From an uncultured Oceanospirillales bacterium (GTDB taxonomy: Bacteria > Pseudomonadota > Gammaproteobacteria > Pseudomonadales > Endozoicomonadaceae), in the NCBI GenBank assembly GCA_947040555.1, contig CAMRBW010000023.1, positions 1-37,235 on the forward strand: 37,235 nt of DNA. Reading direction: 5' to 3'. A program made the translations under genes and the position numbers. This document shows, piece by piece, positions 9,401 through 16,035 of this stretch. The notes beneath the pieces are model-generated. The model worked only from the letters and a program-made list of their open reading frames with translations, was not told where the DNA came from and ran no database searches. Within the stretch, counting starts at the first letter, position 1, and each line of letters starts with the position of its first letter.

Positions 9401-11077
9401 CAAAAAAGGCTTTTTGGCCGCACCTAGAGTGATAGAGACATGGTTGCCGTCGCTCCCGTGTTTGAATACAAAGCCACCGGCTTTCGACAGGCAGCCTGGT
9501 TCAAGCATCCAGTCATAGCCATGATCCGCGTAGAGAACAGCGCCTTCAGGAAATGACTGTGTCACGTTTTTCTGACCGACTAGATATAATATTCCGCTGC
9601 ACAGGCCGTCGCCGGCCAACTCGCCGGTAACCACGCCGTCTTTTGGCGCCGCCATTGAGAAGCTCATAGCGCCAGCCAGCTGGGTGATGGGGCGTACCTG
9701 CAGCAGATACAGCAAACCCTCGTGATCAATGCCAAACTCCACATCCACAGGACAGAGCAGTAGGTTTTCCAGTTTTTCGATGGATTGATACAGTGCTGTT
9801 AACTGGGAACGGGTCAGTTTCTGATTGGTGTCGTGAGCCTGATTCTTTTCTACTTCAGCAAAGCCCTCCCCCCCTTCTGTACCTTTCAGAGAAAAACATT
9901 TCTGAAAGTCACCCGGGGTAAACTTGGGCTCGAATAACACGGCCTGACGTTTTAAATCGTAGCGATGGGGGGTTATCCCGGCCAGTCCCGCCACAGCGCC
10001 TTTAGGCTGGCCGGGGACGTATGCAATACGCACGGTATTATCCTGCAGCGATGCATAGCTCTTGACGACACCGCCGAATTGGCAGTCAATACACTGCTGA
10101 AGAATAATGGCCATAGGTTGGGGTACGCCTTGGGTACAAACCTCTGGCTGGTAGGCTGAGGCCATTACTTCAAGGCAGGAGTGAAGGATGTCTCCACCCT
10201 GGTGAACCACAGATTTATACCGTCCGGCCTGGGCATCGCCGTAGTCGTCTTCCTTCACGCTTGAACCTCTGACAATAATGGGCTGAGAGAGAGGTGAGAG
10301 GTTGGGATAAAGAGGTAAGAGTTTGCGATAAAGAGTTTCAATGTCACTGGCAATGTCCGCCTGTTGCACCTGCTGGTAAAACGTATTACTCACAATAAAA
10401 CTAGACAACGCCTGCAGATACTGTTTTCGTCGGCCTGCTTCTCCTGAAGCCAAACTGTTACTCCGTTCTTTCAGTTCAGTCAGTGACAGAGTTTGGCTGT
10501 TTGGGCTTTTAATTTCAGGGGAAAACGTTTCAAATAAGCGGGCATCAAAACGAATATCTTCAATGTTTTTCACCATGGTGGTATCTACACATTCGAAGGG
10601 AGGCACGGACAGGTCTGCCTTCTGCATGCATTGCAGGAAGTACCCCTTGCCTCCGATACGCTCCCGGCTGACTGCATTGTCACGACGTTTTTTGGTTTTT
10701 GAGCGTGTGCACTCGCCTGGAGGCAGTTCTGGCAATTCTTTTTCCCAAGCGTTTAATTGTGTATTTTGACTTACTGAGTCGGAGCTATCACTGGTGCATA
10801 AGCCCTGGGTGATCAGCTGGCCCCCCTGATCGATGCACTGATATGAACGTTTCAGTAACAGTGGGCCGGTATTTTCTCCCGAAGGTCCTGTTCTTCCTGA
10901 CGCTGGTATTTTTTTTCGTCTACTTTGAACTCCTCCAGTAGATGTCTCACCACCTGTTGTTTCGACTTTTTTTATTAAATGCTTGCTTACTACTGGCCGC
11001 CCCCTTTGTTGGATCATTTGCTTTATCACCCGCGCTATTAGCGTATCCTGATGTACATATTGGAATCGACATAACAT
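6470..11077 (-). CDS. PEP-synthase-like ATP-grasp / phosphohistidine protein with DUF4116 repeats
   Basis: The 1535-aa protein begins at ATG 11077 behind an AGGGA-type site. Residues 141-465 resemble the ATP-grasp domain of PEP synthase/PPDK: GGKGYFLQ (142-149), RGSSVKEDDYGDAQAG (270-285), and a closing LLYLLQVRPIT (455-465). Residues ~512-562 match the mobile phosphohistidine domain, with GSDGNHVSI giving a candidate catalytic His546. No PEP-binding TIM barrel follows. About 500 unrecognised residues come next, then DUF4116 repeats of roughly 49 residues (about 1080-1515; pattern 'D...VL.AI..NP..L.FAS.RLK'). Two segments, residues 91 to ~133 and 1375-1435, are mobile-element sequence read in frame. 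DUF4116 is typical of Legionella-like, protist and Endozoicomonas proteins. A phosphotransferase acting inside a host is inference; the substrate is unknown. Confidence 0.75.
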   Translation of the reverse strand: MLCRFQYVHQDTLIARVIKQMIQQRGRPVVSKHLIKKVETTGGETSTGGVQSRRKKIPASGRTGPSGENTGPLLLKRSYQCIDQGGQLITQGLCTSDSSDSVSQNTQLNAWEKELPELPPGECTRSKTKKRRDNAVSRERIGGKGYFLQCMQKADLSVPPFECVDTTMVKNIEDIRFDARLFETFSPEIKSPNSQTLSLTELKERSNSLASGEAGRRKQYLQALSSFIVSNTFYQQVQQADIASDIETLYRKLLPLYPNLSPLSQPIIVRGSSVKEDDYGDAQAGRYKSVVHQGGDILHSCLEVMASAYQPEVCTQGVPQPMAIILQQCIDCQFGGVVKSYASLQDNTVRIAYVPGQPKGAVAGLAGITPHRYDLKRQAVLFEPKFTPGDFQKCFSLKGTEGGEGFAEVEKNQAHDTNQKLTRSQLTALYQSIEKLENLLLCPVDVEFGIDHEGLLYLLQVRPITQLAGAMSFSMAAPKDGVVTGELAGDGLCSGILYLVGQKNVTQSFPEGAVLYADHGYDWMLEPGCLSKAGGFVFKHGSDGNHVSITLGAAKKPFLLAGSDQYEKVRKVSEKTVTLVAGRFRDGSGAYLLRDDQSESFHRAMDNADGTDYDQLLKTPLPVPEKPVFISPDTGFQWLNQQNMRLLEFYGSDRVLHLCLSPERCVQLSMSPRRTEVFQRLREETESLLAEAGAFLSGYQMFLKLDRSNNQEIASWLDELDELQTTLSQLDKNVSSRVSIMLNAISANLFRQEPESFNNWLDTSRELRELLQVLHQPDGNKDIQSLHDLIYFVHKRFVKALAPVALGSGSGQIHETSCPLELVDFTVSCPADSLLNEAIERTIRNNFDLNTTKVLNMPGALIVCLDLGTHQAVLEMLKTAEGGKKNILRIKFSDNLNLEESYYQGKLKRLWFIAQTLRALSLGGGKSKPDITFRENIGDIVIEYSYLPSVGIMQADFIKAMNVLAKICNFDVIFDNTCLDYATDCWNSTVLHKRLHDDRFQEINEWAFKFIIFLQAYDKASGYYGALSYVLENCPQYNSLIQFAEAAKDMAPEVIGRQLSDFFPEDTKEGLHLLLLVDPDKAKPLVSGDYQALFQDKKFFIKAVQQNWEVIRAIPREWVDEKLATIALEQNGMALKYAPDPMKNCEKRVWKIINRTPDAFAFAGDSLKDTESFVRCAISKRGRTIQFASNRFKDDETYQIEALRNDGGALPFVSERLRDDAETVLNAIQKNPNDKLLKHATKRLKNNEDFVLRAVREKAELFEFASKDIQDNPDMVLAAIGMKYKGSHSIRHCLPLKHASNRLKNNFYFMCETFKTNSACLKYGSEDIRENEQIALAAINRAIFSLCFVGKKLKNNVEFWWKVTQSNPSRLHSSQGLRTSDDLDPPSQNTRSNDWKKHSVSDHTRSKKRKLCSENELTHSCKRTKTTTSRLVRKFWHSSSFFELLGSAVKNDKNMALQAIKANYSSFKYASKRLRDDEEVARAAIGSSYRTLEFASERLRNKWSIVSLAVKENPEAWQWAGEIMRKGYREGTLNL
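6761..6965 (-). mobile_element. Coding MITE copy A with 10-bp target duplication, inserted in frame
   Basis: The element is 6771-6955 (185 bp). Its left end CAGAACTTACGCACC (13/15 match to the family terminus) is inverted relative to GGTGCGTAAGCCCTG at 6941-6955. It is flanked by a perfect direct repeat GGAAGAATGC at 6761-6770 and 6956-6965. Element plus one duplication is 195 bp, exactly 65 codons, so the host frame is kept: the duplication encodes HSS on both sides (RLHSS before, FWHSS after). Removing it restores a continuous SRLHSSSFFELLG in the DUF4116 region. The encoded peptide starts QGLRTSDD, contains TRSKKRKL and SCKRTK, and ends LVRKF. Confidence 0.88.
10681..10807 (-). mobile_element. 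Coding MITE copy B, truncated, forming residues 91 to ~133 of the host protein
   Basis: The terminus GGTGCATAAGCCCTG (10793-10807, one mismatch) marks one end. Homology to the other copies continues through the QNT motif and the CTRSK motif and is lost at about 10681, just after KTKKRR. Where a full 185-bp copy would end (10623) there is no terminus, so the distal third is deleted. The orientation is the same as the gene, and the reading frame is the same as in copies A and C. The ATP-grasp domain starts about eight residues later. Confidence 0.75.
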
Positions 11078-11242
11078 TTTCCCTGTTTTAAAAATCTATT
11101 AATTAGTCAACTATTTGTCATAATAAGTTGGTGTACTGGCATTGGCCATAAATGACTAAGTGTCAGTATTAGAGCTGTTTCTATGCAAAAAATTTCATGA
11201 GAATGCAAAATTTCATTAAAAATTGGTAACCGGCTGGTTAAT
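11078..11242 (-). promoter_or_regulatory. AT-rich leader of the DUF4116 gene with paired direct repeats
   Basis: ATGCAAAAAATTTCAT (11183-11198) and ATGCAAAATTTCAT (11203-11216) are near-identical direct repeats starting 20 bp apart, about two helical turns, about 110-135 bp upstream of the start codon at 11077. Closer to the gene, on the minus strand, are TTGACT and an AT-rich stretch. A dimeric regulator site is a reasonable guess, not shown. Confidence 0.3.
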
Positions 11243-11427
11243 CAGGGCTTACGCACCTGTTGGTCAATAGTGATTTTCCTGCGTTTACAACTGTGTTTCT
11301 GCCAGTCTTCATCCAATAATCTCGGTCTTTTTGAGCGTGTACAGCTGTTTGGAGGCAGTTTCCCCCACACTTTTGATCGTGTATTTTTACTCGCCGGATC
11401 TGAGTTATCACTGGTGCGTAAGCCCTG
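11243..11427 (-). mobile_element. Coding MITE copy C, intact 185 bp with perfect 15-bp inverted ends
   Basis: Ends are CAGGGCTTACGCACC (11243-11257) and GGTGCGTAAGCCCTG (11413-11427), perfect inverted repeats. The minus-strand frame is open end to end (61 codons: starts QGLRTSDN, contains TRSKRPRLL and CKRRK, ends VRKP). Stop codon TGA forms just past the end. It aligns without gaps to copy A, with about 32 of 61 residues identical. A 260-bp reading frame (11242-11502) covers it, but its first 25 codons lie in the adjacent IS end and are probably fortuitous. No clean target duplication is seen, because the right end abuts an IS terminus. Confidence 0.85.
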
Positions 11428-12207
11428 CTGACTTAAGGCTCTGAACCCTGATACAACAAGGCTTACTCGAAAAGAAAAACGACTATAAAAGTCGTTGTAC
11501 ATTTACCTCACAAGCAAGCCATGAAGAAGTGTAGCCCAGAGTTCCTGTCTCTCGCTGATGATTGCCTTCGTCAATTTGCACAGAGCGATAACGATCCGCT
11601 GTCAGCTATTCTTACCGCTGGTGACCTGAATGGCTTTCAGGCCAGCTATTCAGGTTTCAGGGTTCGAGATTTTCCCCCCATCACAACTTTGACCTTGTTC
11701 ATGCGACAAGTTGGCAGTGATACCAAGTCATGCCGCCATGCACTCATTGATGAAGCGAGAGACCAGGTCGTCAAGGGGGTAGTGGCTCGTTGAGCTGGAT
11801 TTTGAGGTGATCAAAACCACGATGAAAATGGATATGCTGCGCTGTAAAAGTCCGGAAATGGTACGCAAAGAAATCTCTGTGAATCTGCTGGTTTACAACC
11901 TCATACGCGCTCTTATGGGTAAAGCGGCGAAGCACATTAAAAAGAACCCGAGGGAGGTGAGCTTTAAAGCGGCACAGGAAACCCTCGTATCCTTCCATCA
12001 GACATTGCTTGGAGCGTCAGGTGACCGGCTCGAAAATCTGATCGTTAACATGCTGGAAATAATAGGACAGCACGTAGTTGGGAATCGTCCTGGGAGATCG
12101 GAGCCTAGGGCTGTAAAGAGGCGACCAAAGCCGCATAAAAGACTACAACATCCAAGAGCGCAAGCCCGTAGACTCAAGAAATATCAAGGGAAAAAGGCTT
12201 AAGTCAG
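11428..12207 (+). mobile_element. Internally deleted IS4-family insertion sequence
   Basis: The transposase remnants are bounded by a perfect 10-bp inverted repeat, CTGACTTAAG (11428-11437) and CTTAAGTCAG (12198-12207); the right copy overlaps the transposase stop. The true outer ends may reach a few bases further (right side TGCCATTGG). The left end starts at the very next base after mobile element copy C. A small hairpin, AACGACT/AGTCGTT (11478-11496), lies before the reading frame. Confidence 0.6.
11521..12202 (+). pseudogene. IS4-family transposase, N and C parts only
   Basis: An N-terminal part (11521-11793, about 90 aa) has the IS4 pattern '...F..QV......SCRHA' (here FMRQVGSDTKSCRHALIDEA). 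A C-terminal part starts near 11791 in another frame (ELDFEVIKTTMKMDMLRCK, then PEMVRKEI and LLVYNLIRALM) and runs to 12202. The middle of the protein, about 200 residues with the catalytic DDE core, is missing, and the two parts are out of frame. Non-functional. The basic C-terminal tail (AVKRRPKPHKRL) is usual for the group. Confidence 0.8.
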
Positions 12208-12485
12208 TGCCATTGGTTAATGCCTTCCGTACGAAAAGAACCAATATTCCGCTATCAGTAAGAAAAAAGACCACTTCAGGTGCCAGCTATCACTGAATCG
12301 GCCATGCTTCAAAGTGGTTGCCAATCCCTCCTTGTCTGACGGGGAGCACTGTAAGTCACTCCAGTCGCATACTGACCCAAAGACTATGACCAATGGGATA
12401 CCATAGGGTAATATCCCCACAGCACTCGTCTGCCAAACAGATCTGCCAGATCAAAAAACTTTCACTCGCTCAAGGACGCTCTGCC

Positions 12486-13517
12486 GTGCAGATTACCCTC
12501 ACCCGCCCCGATGACTTCCACCTGCATCTCCGTGATGGTGCCGCTCTGGCCCATACCGTGCCTGCGACAGCCAACACCTTTGGCCGCGCCATTATCATGC
12601 CCAATCTGAAACCACCGGTCACTACGGCTGCCCAGGCCGCTGAATACAAGCAGCGCATTCTGGCCCAGCGCCCGGCAGGTTCTTCCTTTGAGCCACTGAT
12701 GACTCTTTACCTGACGGATCAAACGTCACCGGAGATGGTTCATGAAGCCCACAGCCGGGGCGATGTAAAAGCGCTCAAACTTTACCCGGCCGGTGCTACC
12801 ACCAACTCCGATGCCGGTGTGACGGCACTGGAAAATATCTATCCGGCCCTGGAAGCGATGATTGATGCCGGTCTGCCACTGCTGGTACACGGTGAGGTGA
12901 CCGATACCGGGATTGATATCTTTGACCGGGAGAAAATCTTTATCGATCGCCACCTGATCTCTCTGGTCAGCCGTTACCCGGAGCTGAAAGTGGTGATGGA
13001 ACATATCACCACCGTTGATGCCGTGGCGTTTGTCAGTGAAACCGGCGCCAATGTGGGAGCCACACTCACGCCCCAGCATCTTATGTACAACCGTAACCAT
13101 ATGCTGGCAGGCGGCATTCGTCCCCATTTCTATTGCCTGCCAATCCTCAAGCGCAATGTCCACCAGCAGGCGCTGGTTAACGCAGCGATCAGCGGTGATC
13201 CCAAATTCTTCCTGGGCACTGATTCTGCGCCACACTCTATAGAAACCAAGGAAACCGCCTGCGGCTGTGCCGGCTGCTACTCCGCGTTTGGTGCCATTGG
13301 ATTTTATGCCGAGGTGTTCGAGGCACACGGTGCCCTGGACAAACTGGAAGGCTTTGCCAGCCACTTTGGTGCCGATTTCTACGGTCTGCCCCGCAATACC
13401 GATACCATTACTCTGGAGAAGAAGGCACAGTTCGTTCCCGAATCTTTGCCTTTCGGTGATCATCAGGTCGTTCCCCTGAAGGCCGGTGAACAATTACAAT
13501 GGGCGAAGATTTCCTAA
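12486..13517 (+). CDS. pyrC: Dihydroorotase
   Basis: This enzyme interconverts carbamoyl-aspartate and dihydroorotate, the third step of cytoplasmic pyrimidine synthesis. The zinc-binding HLH motif is at residues 12-14 ([10 protein letters not shown]), the lysine expected to be carboxylated is K98 (VKALKLYP), His135 is in LVHGE, and the catalytic Asp is in FLGTDSAPH. The frame stays open to 12393, but GTG 12486 has AAGGA nine bases upstream and gives 343 aa, close to the 348 of E. coli PyrC, so I use it. It lies just upstream of rnt, as in Pseudomonas. It marks the return from accessory sequence to core genome. Confidence 0.95.
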   Translation: MQITLTRPDDFHLHLRDGAALAHTVPATANTFGRAIIMPNLKPPVTTAAQAAEYKQRILAQRPAGSSFEPLMTLYLTDQTSPEMVHEAHSRGDVKALKLYPAGATTNSDAGVTALENIYPALEAMIDAGLPLLVHGEVTDTGIDIFDREKIFIDRHLISLVSRYPELKVVMEHITTVDAVAFVSETGANVGATLTPQHLMYNRNHMLAGGIRPHFYCLPILKRNVHQQALVNAAISGDPKFFLGTDSAPHSIETKETACGCAGCYSAFGAIGFYAEVFEAHGALDKLEGFASHFGADFYGLPRNTDTITLEKKAQFVPESLPFGDHQVVPLKAGEQLQWAKIS

Positions 13518-13596
13518 ACCCACTCTCTATCGACCCGCCGATACCTGACGCTGATCAGGTATCGGACTCTCCGGAGAGTCTGAATAAGGCACTAAT

Positions 13597-14226
13597 GTGA
13601 GCAACGCTGATCCGAAACCCCTAATGTCCGAACGTTTCCGCGGTTACCTTCCGGTGGTCGTGGATGTTGAGACTGGCGGTTTTAACGCCAAGACCGACGC
13701 CCTACTGGAAATTGCAGTTGTCACTATCGGTATGGATGAACAGGGGCTTGTCTTCCTGGAGGATCGTGAATCTGCCCACGTGATTCCCTTCAAGGGCGCC
13801 AACATCGAAAAATCGGCCATCGACTTTATCGGTATCAACCCTTTTCACCCACTGCGCATCGCCTCTGCAGAAGAAGATATTCTGACAGCCATCTTCAAAA
13901 CCGTACGCAAGGCCATGAAGCGCTACGGCTGCACCCGCGCCATCCTTGTTGGCCACAATGCCGCGTTCGACCTGAACTTTCTCAATGCCGCCATCGAGCG
14001 TACGGGGATCAAGCGCAACCCGTTCCATCCGTTCTCCTGCTTTGATACGGCAACACTTGCCGGTCTGGCCTATGGTCAAACGGTTCTGGCCCGCGCCTGC
14101 GATGTGGCCAAAATCCCCTTTGATAAAGAAGAAGCCCACTCAGCCCGCTATGATACTGACCGCACAGCAGAACTGTTCTGCTCTATCGTTAATCGCTGGA
14201 AAGAGATGGGCGGCTGGACAGACTGA
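13597..14226 (+). CDS. rnt: Ribonuclease T
   Basis: 3'-5' exoribonuclease of the DEDDh family that trims tRNA and other stable RNA 3' ends, acting as a dimer in the cytoplasm. The catalytic set is visible: D23 and E25 (VDVETGG), D125 ([10 protein letters not shown]), H181 and D186 ([10 protein letters not shown]). It is 209 aa against 215 in E. coli. GTG 13597 has AAGG seven bases upstream; the internal ATG at 13624 has no such site. A terminator follows at 14252-14274. Confidence 0.95.
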   Translation: MSNADPKPLMSERFRGYLPVVVDVETGGFNAKTDALLEIAVVTIGMDEQGLVFLEDRESAHVIPFKGANIEKSAIDFIGINPFHPLRIASAEEDILTAIFKTVRKAMKRYGCTRAILVGHNAAFDLNFLNAAIERTGIKRNPFHPFSCFDTATLAGLAYGQTVLARACDVAKIPFDKEEAHSARYDTDRTAELFCSIVNRWKEMGGWTD

Positions 14227-14251
14227 TCTTCCCCACCCCTCATGTGTTAAT

Positions 14252-14274
14252 AGCCTGCCGATGGCAGGCTTTTA
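14252..14274 (+). terminator. Rho-independent terminator after rnt
   Basis: An 8-bp stem AGCCTGCC/GGCAGGCT with a 3-base loop is followed by TTTTAT. It sits 25 bases after the rnt stop and 22 bases before the next gene. Confidence 0.8.
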
Positions 14275-14295
14275 TAAGAACAGGTTATCTATTTT

Positions 14296-15612
14296 ATGAA
14301 TACAGTTGTTATCGCTGTACTCGTTATGCTCGTGCTCAGTCTGGCGCGAATGAACGTAGTGCTGGCTCTCCTTCTCGGAGCGCTGGCCGGTGGACTGAGC
14401 AGTGACCTTGGCCTGATCGGCAGTGTCACCGCCTTTTCCCATGGCATTGGCAATGGCGCCAGCATAGCACTGAGCTACGCCATGCTGGGGGCCTTTGCCA
14501 TGGGAATCTCCCAGTCGGGCATCCCTGGCTATCTGGCACAAAAAATCATCAACATCGTGCAACGTTCACAAAAACGCCGCGATCTGGTGCGATTATCGAT
14601 TCTGTTAGCGATCGTACTGATGGCCGTCGCTTCCCAAAATCTGATCCCGGTACACATCGCCTTTATTCCGATCCTGATTCCCCCGCTGCTTGGTCTGTTT
14701 AACAATATCCAGCTGGATCGTCGTCTGATCGCCTGCTGTCTGACCTTCGGCCTGACCGCAACCTACATGCTGCTACCGATTGGTTTCGGGAATATCTTCC
14801 TGATTGAGATTCTGACCAAGAATCTTAACGATAATGGTCTGAATATTGCCGGGAGCCTGATGCCTCAGGCCATGATGATCCCTGTAAGCGGTATGCTGCT
14901 GGGGTTGCTGGTTGCCGTTTTCTGGACCTACCGCAAGCCTCGCCGCTATCGGGAAGAGAGTTTGTCCTCCGCCGACAACACAGAGATCGTTATGCCCAGG
15001 GCGAAGCTGATCGGCGTTGGTCTGGCGATTCTGCTGACCCTGATTGCCCAGATCAGCAGCGGTTCCATGATCATCGGCGCACTGGTCGGCTGTCTGACGC
15101 TGACCCTGAGCGGGGTTATCGTCTGGAGCGAGTCCAACGATGTCTTTATCCAGGGCATGAAGATGATGGCTTATGCCGGTTTTATCATGATCGCGGCGGC
15201 GGGTTTTTCCGAAGTGCTGCGTGAAACCCATGCGGTATCTGAGATGGTCACCAGTATCGGCCCTCTGCTTGCTGAGAATAAAGCCGTCGGCATAATGCTG
15301 ATGCTGCTTATCGGCCTGCTGGTGACCATGGGCATTGGCTCTTCGTTCTCTACCGTGCCGGTGATTGCCACGCTCTATGTGCCGCTGGGAATGGAAATGG
15401 GGCTGTCTGCGCTGGCTATTGCCGCTCTGGTGGGTACGGCGGGAGCCTTGGGGGACGCGGGCTCACCGGCCTCTGAGTCCACCATTGGTCCCACTGCCGG
15501 CCTGAATATGGATAGTCAGCACGATCACATCCGTGACTCGGTTATCCCGACATTCATCCATTTTAACATTCCACTGGTTCTGTTCGGCTGGATTGCCGTG
15601 ATGGTGCTTTGA
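14296..15612 (+). CDS. Na+/H+ antiporter-family (NhaC/YuiF-like) permease
   Basis: Inner-membrane transporter, 438 aa, with roughly 11-12 hydrophobic segments. The N-terminus (MNTVVIAVLVMLVLSLARMN) and the 'GALAGGLSS...SHGIGNGASIALSYAMLGAFAMGIS' pattern match the Na_H_antiport_2 domain that precedes the Na_H_antiporter domain in YuiF-like proteins. The C-terminal half has GTAGALGDAGSPASESTIGP, a re-entrant-type Gly/Ser motif seen in this group. Members are annotated as Na+/H+ antiporters, but B. subtilis YuiF is linked to histidine transport, so the substrate cannot be assigned. It is separated from rnt by a terminator and is probably its own unit. Confidence 0.8.
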   Translation: MNTVVIAVLVMLVLSLARMNVVLALLLGALAGGLSSDLGLIGSVTAFSHGIGNGASIALSYAMLGAFAMGISQSGIPGYLAQKIINIVQRSQKRRDLVRLSILLAIVLMAVASQNLIPVHIAFIPILIPPLLGLFNNIQLDRRLIACCLTFGLTATYMLLPIGFGNIFLIEILTKNLNDNGLNIAGSLMPQAMMIPVSGMLLGLLVAVFWTYRKPRRYREESLSSADNTEIVMPRAKLIGVGLAILLTLIAQISSGSMIIGALVGCLTLTLSGVIVWSESNDVFIQGMKMMAYAGFIMIAAAGFSEVLRETHAVSEMVTSIGPLLAENKAVGIMLMLLIGLLVTMGIGSSFSTVPVIATLYVPLGMEMGLSALAIAALVGTAGALGDAGSPASESTIGPTAGLNMDSQHDHIRDSVIPTFIHFNIPLVLFGWIAVMVL

Positions 15613-15620
15613 TCGCTCTC

Positions 15621-15687
15621 TACCATGGGAATGCAGTCCCTATTTCCATTATTCAGGATGAGCGGCATTTCCCGCTCATGGCTGTTT
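15621..15687 (-). repeat. 67-bp dispersed intergenic repeat, copy 1
   Basis: Read on the minus strand it starts AAACAGCCATGAGCGGGAAA and aligns without gaps to 26763-26829, with 55 of 67 bases identical and all 12 differences transitions. It carries a hairpin: on the plus strand ATGGGAAT (15625-15632) pairs with ATTTCCAT (15642-15649) through one G-U pair across a 9-base loop. Confidence 0.7.
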
Positions 15688-15707
15688 AAGAGCGGTCTTT
15701 AAAAATG

Positions 15708-15767
15708 AGGAGGGGAGACAGGTGAAAATTGAAGTTATCTCTCAAATATATGACCTGTTCCCCTCCT
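15708..15767. repeat. Imperfect inverted repeat, large hairpin
   Basis: GGAGGGGAGACAGGT (15709-15723) is inverted against ACCTGTTCCCCTCC (15753-15766), pairing 14 bases with one bulged G around a 29-base AT-rich loop. It could be a minimal mobile element end pair or an RNA structure. No T tract follows, so it is not a canonical terminator. Confidence 0.5.
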
Positions 15768-16035
15768 TCGCAATACTATTTCCATCCATTCCGCCAAAAT
15801 ACTGCAAATAACTCCCCGCAGCGTATTTAGCACTTGCCATTCTCGAACATCTCCTCACATAATCAAAACAGGCCTGCCTGTAAAAGCAAAAACAATTGCT
15901 GGGCCGTCTGGCAGTTCTGGTGGCTCATCTGTGGCTAAGGCTGTGGTTGAGCAGAAGACCTTCAGGTCTAACGTACCTACACCGGCTCACATAGGGTTGT
16001 CGGAGCTGGTGACGTTCAGGGAACAAGGAGCAGCT

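Larger units (their letters stand above)
15613..16035. other. Repeat-rich 423-bp gap upstream of the PhoH gene
   Basis: It contains a copy of a 67-bp dispersed repeat (15621-15687), a hairpin ATGAGCGG/CCGCTCAT inside it that could end the antiporter transcript, and a larger imperfect inverted repeat (15708-15767). The PhoH frame is open upstream through this gap (GTG at 15931) with coding-like but unrecognised sequence, perhaps a remnant. No separate gene is seen. Confidence 0.5.

Noticed and set aside
11242-11502. 86-codon minus-strand frame as an independent gene
   Set aside because: Its first 25 codons lie in the IS4 left end and the rest is element copy C; it is best explained as read-through of the element's open frame.
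12726-13493. 255-codon minus-strand open frame
   Set aside because: Antisense shadow of pyrC.
15931-16035. GTG start extending the PhoH protein by 35 residues
   Set aside because: ATG 16036 has a strong AAGGAG site and directly precedes the PIN domain.
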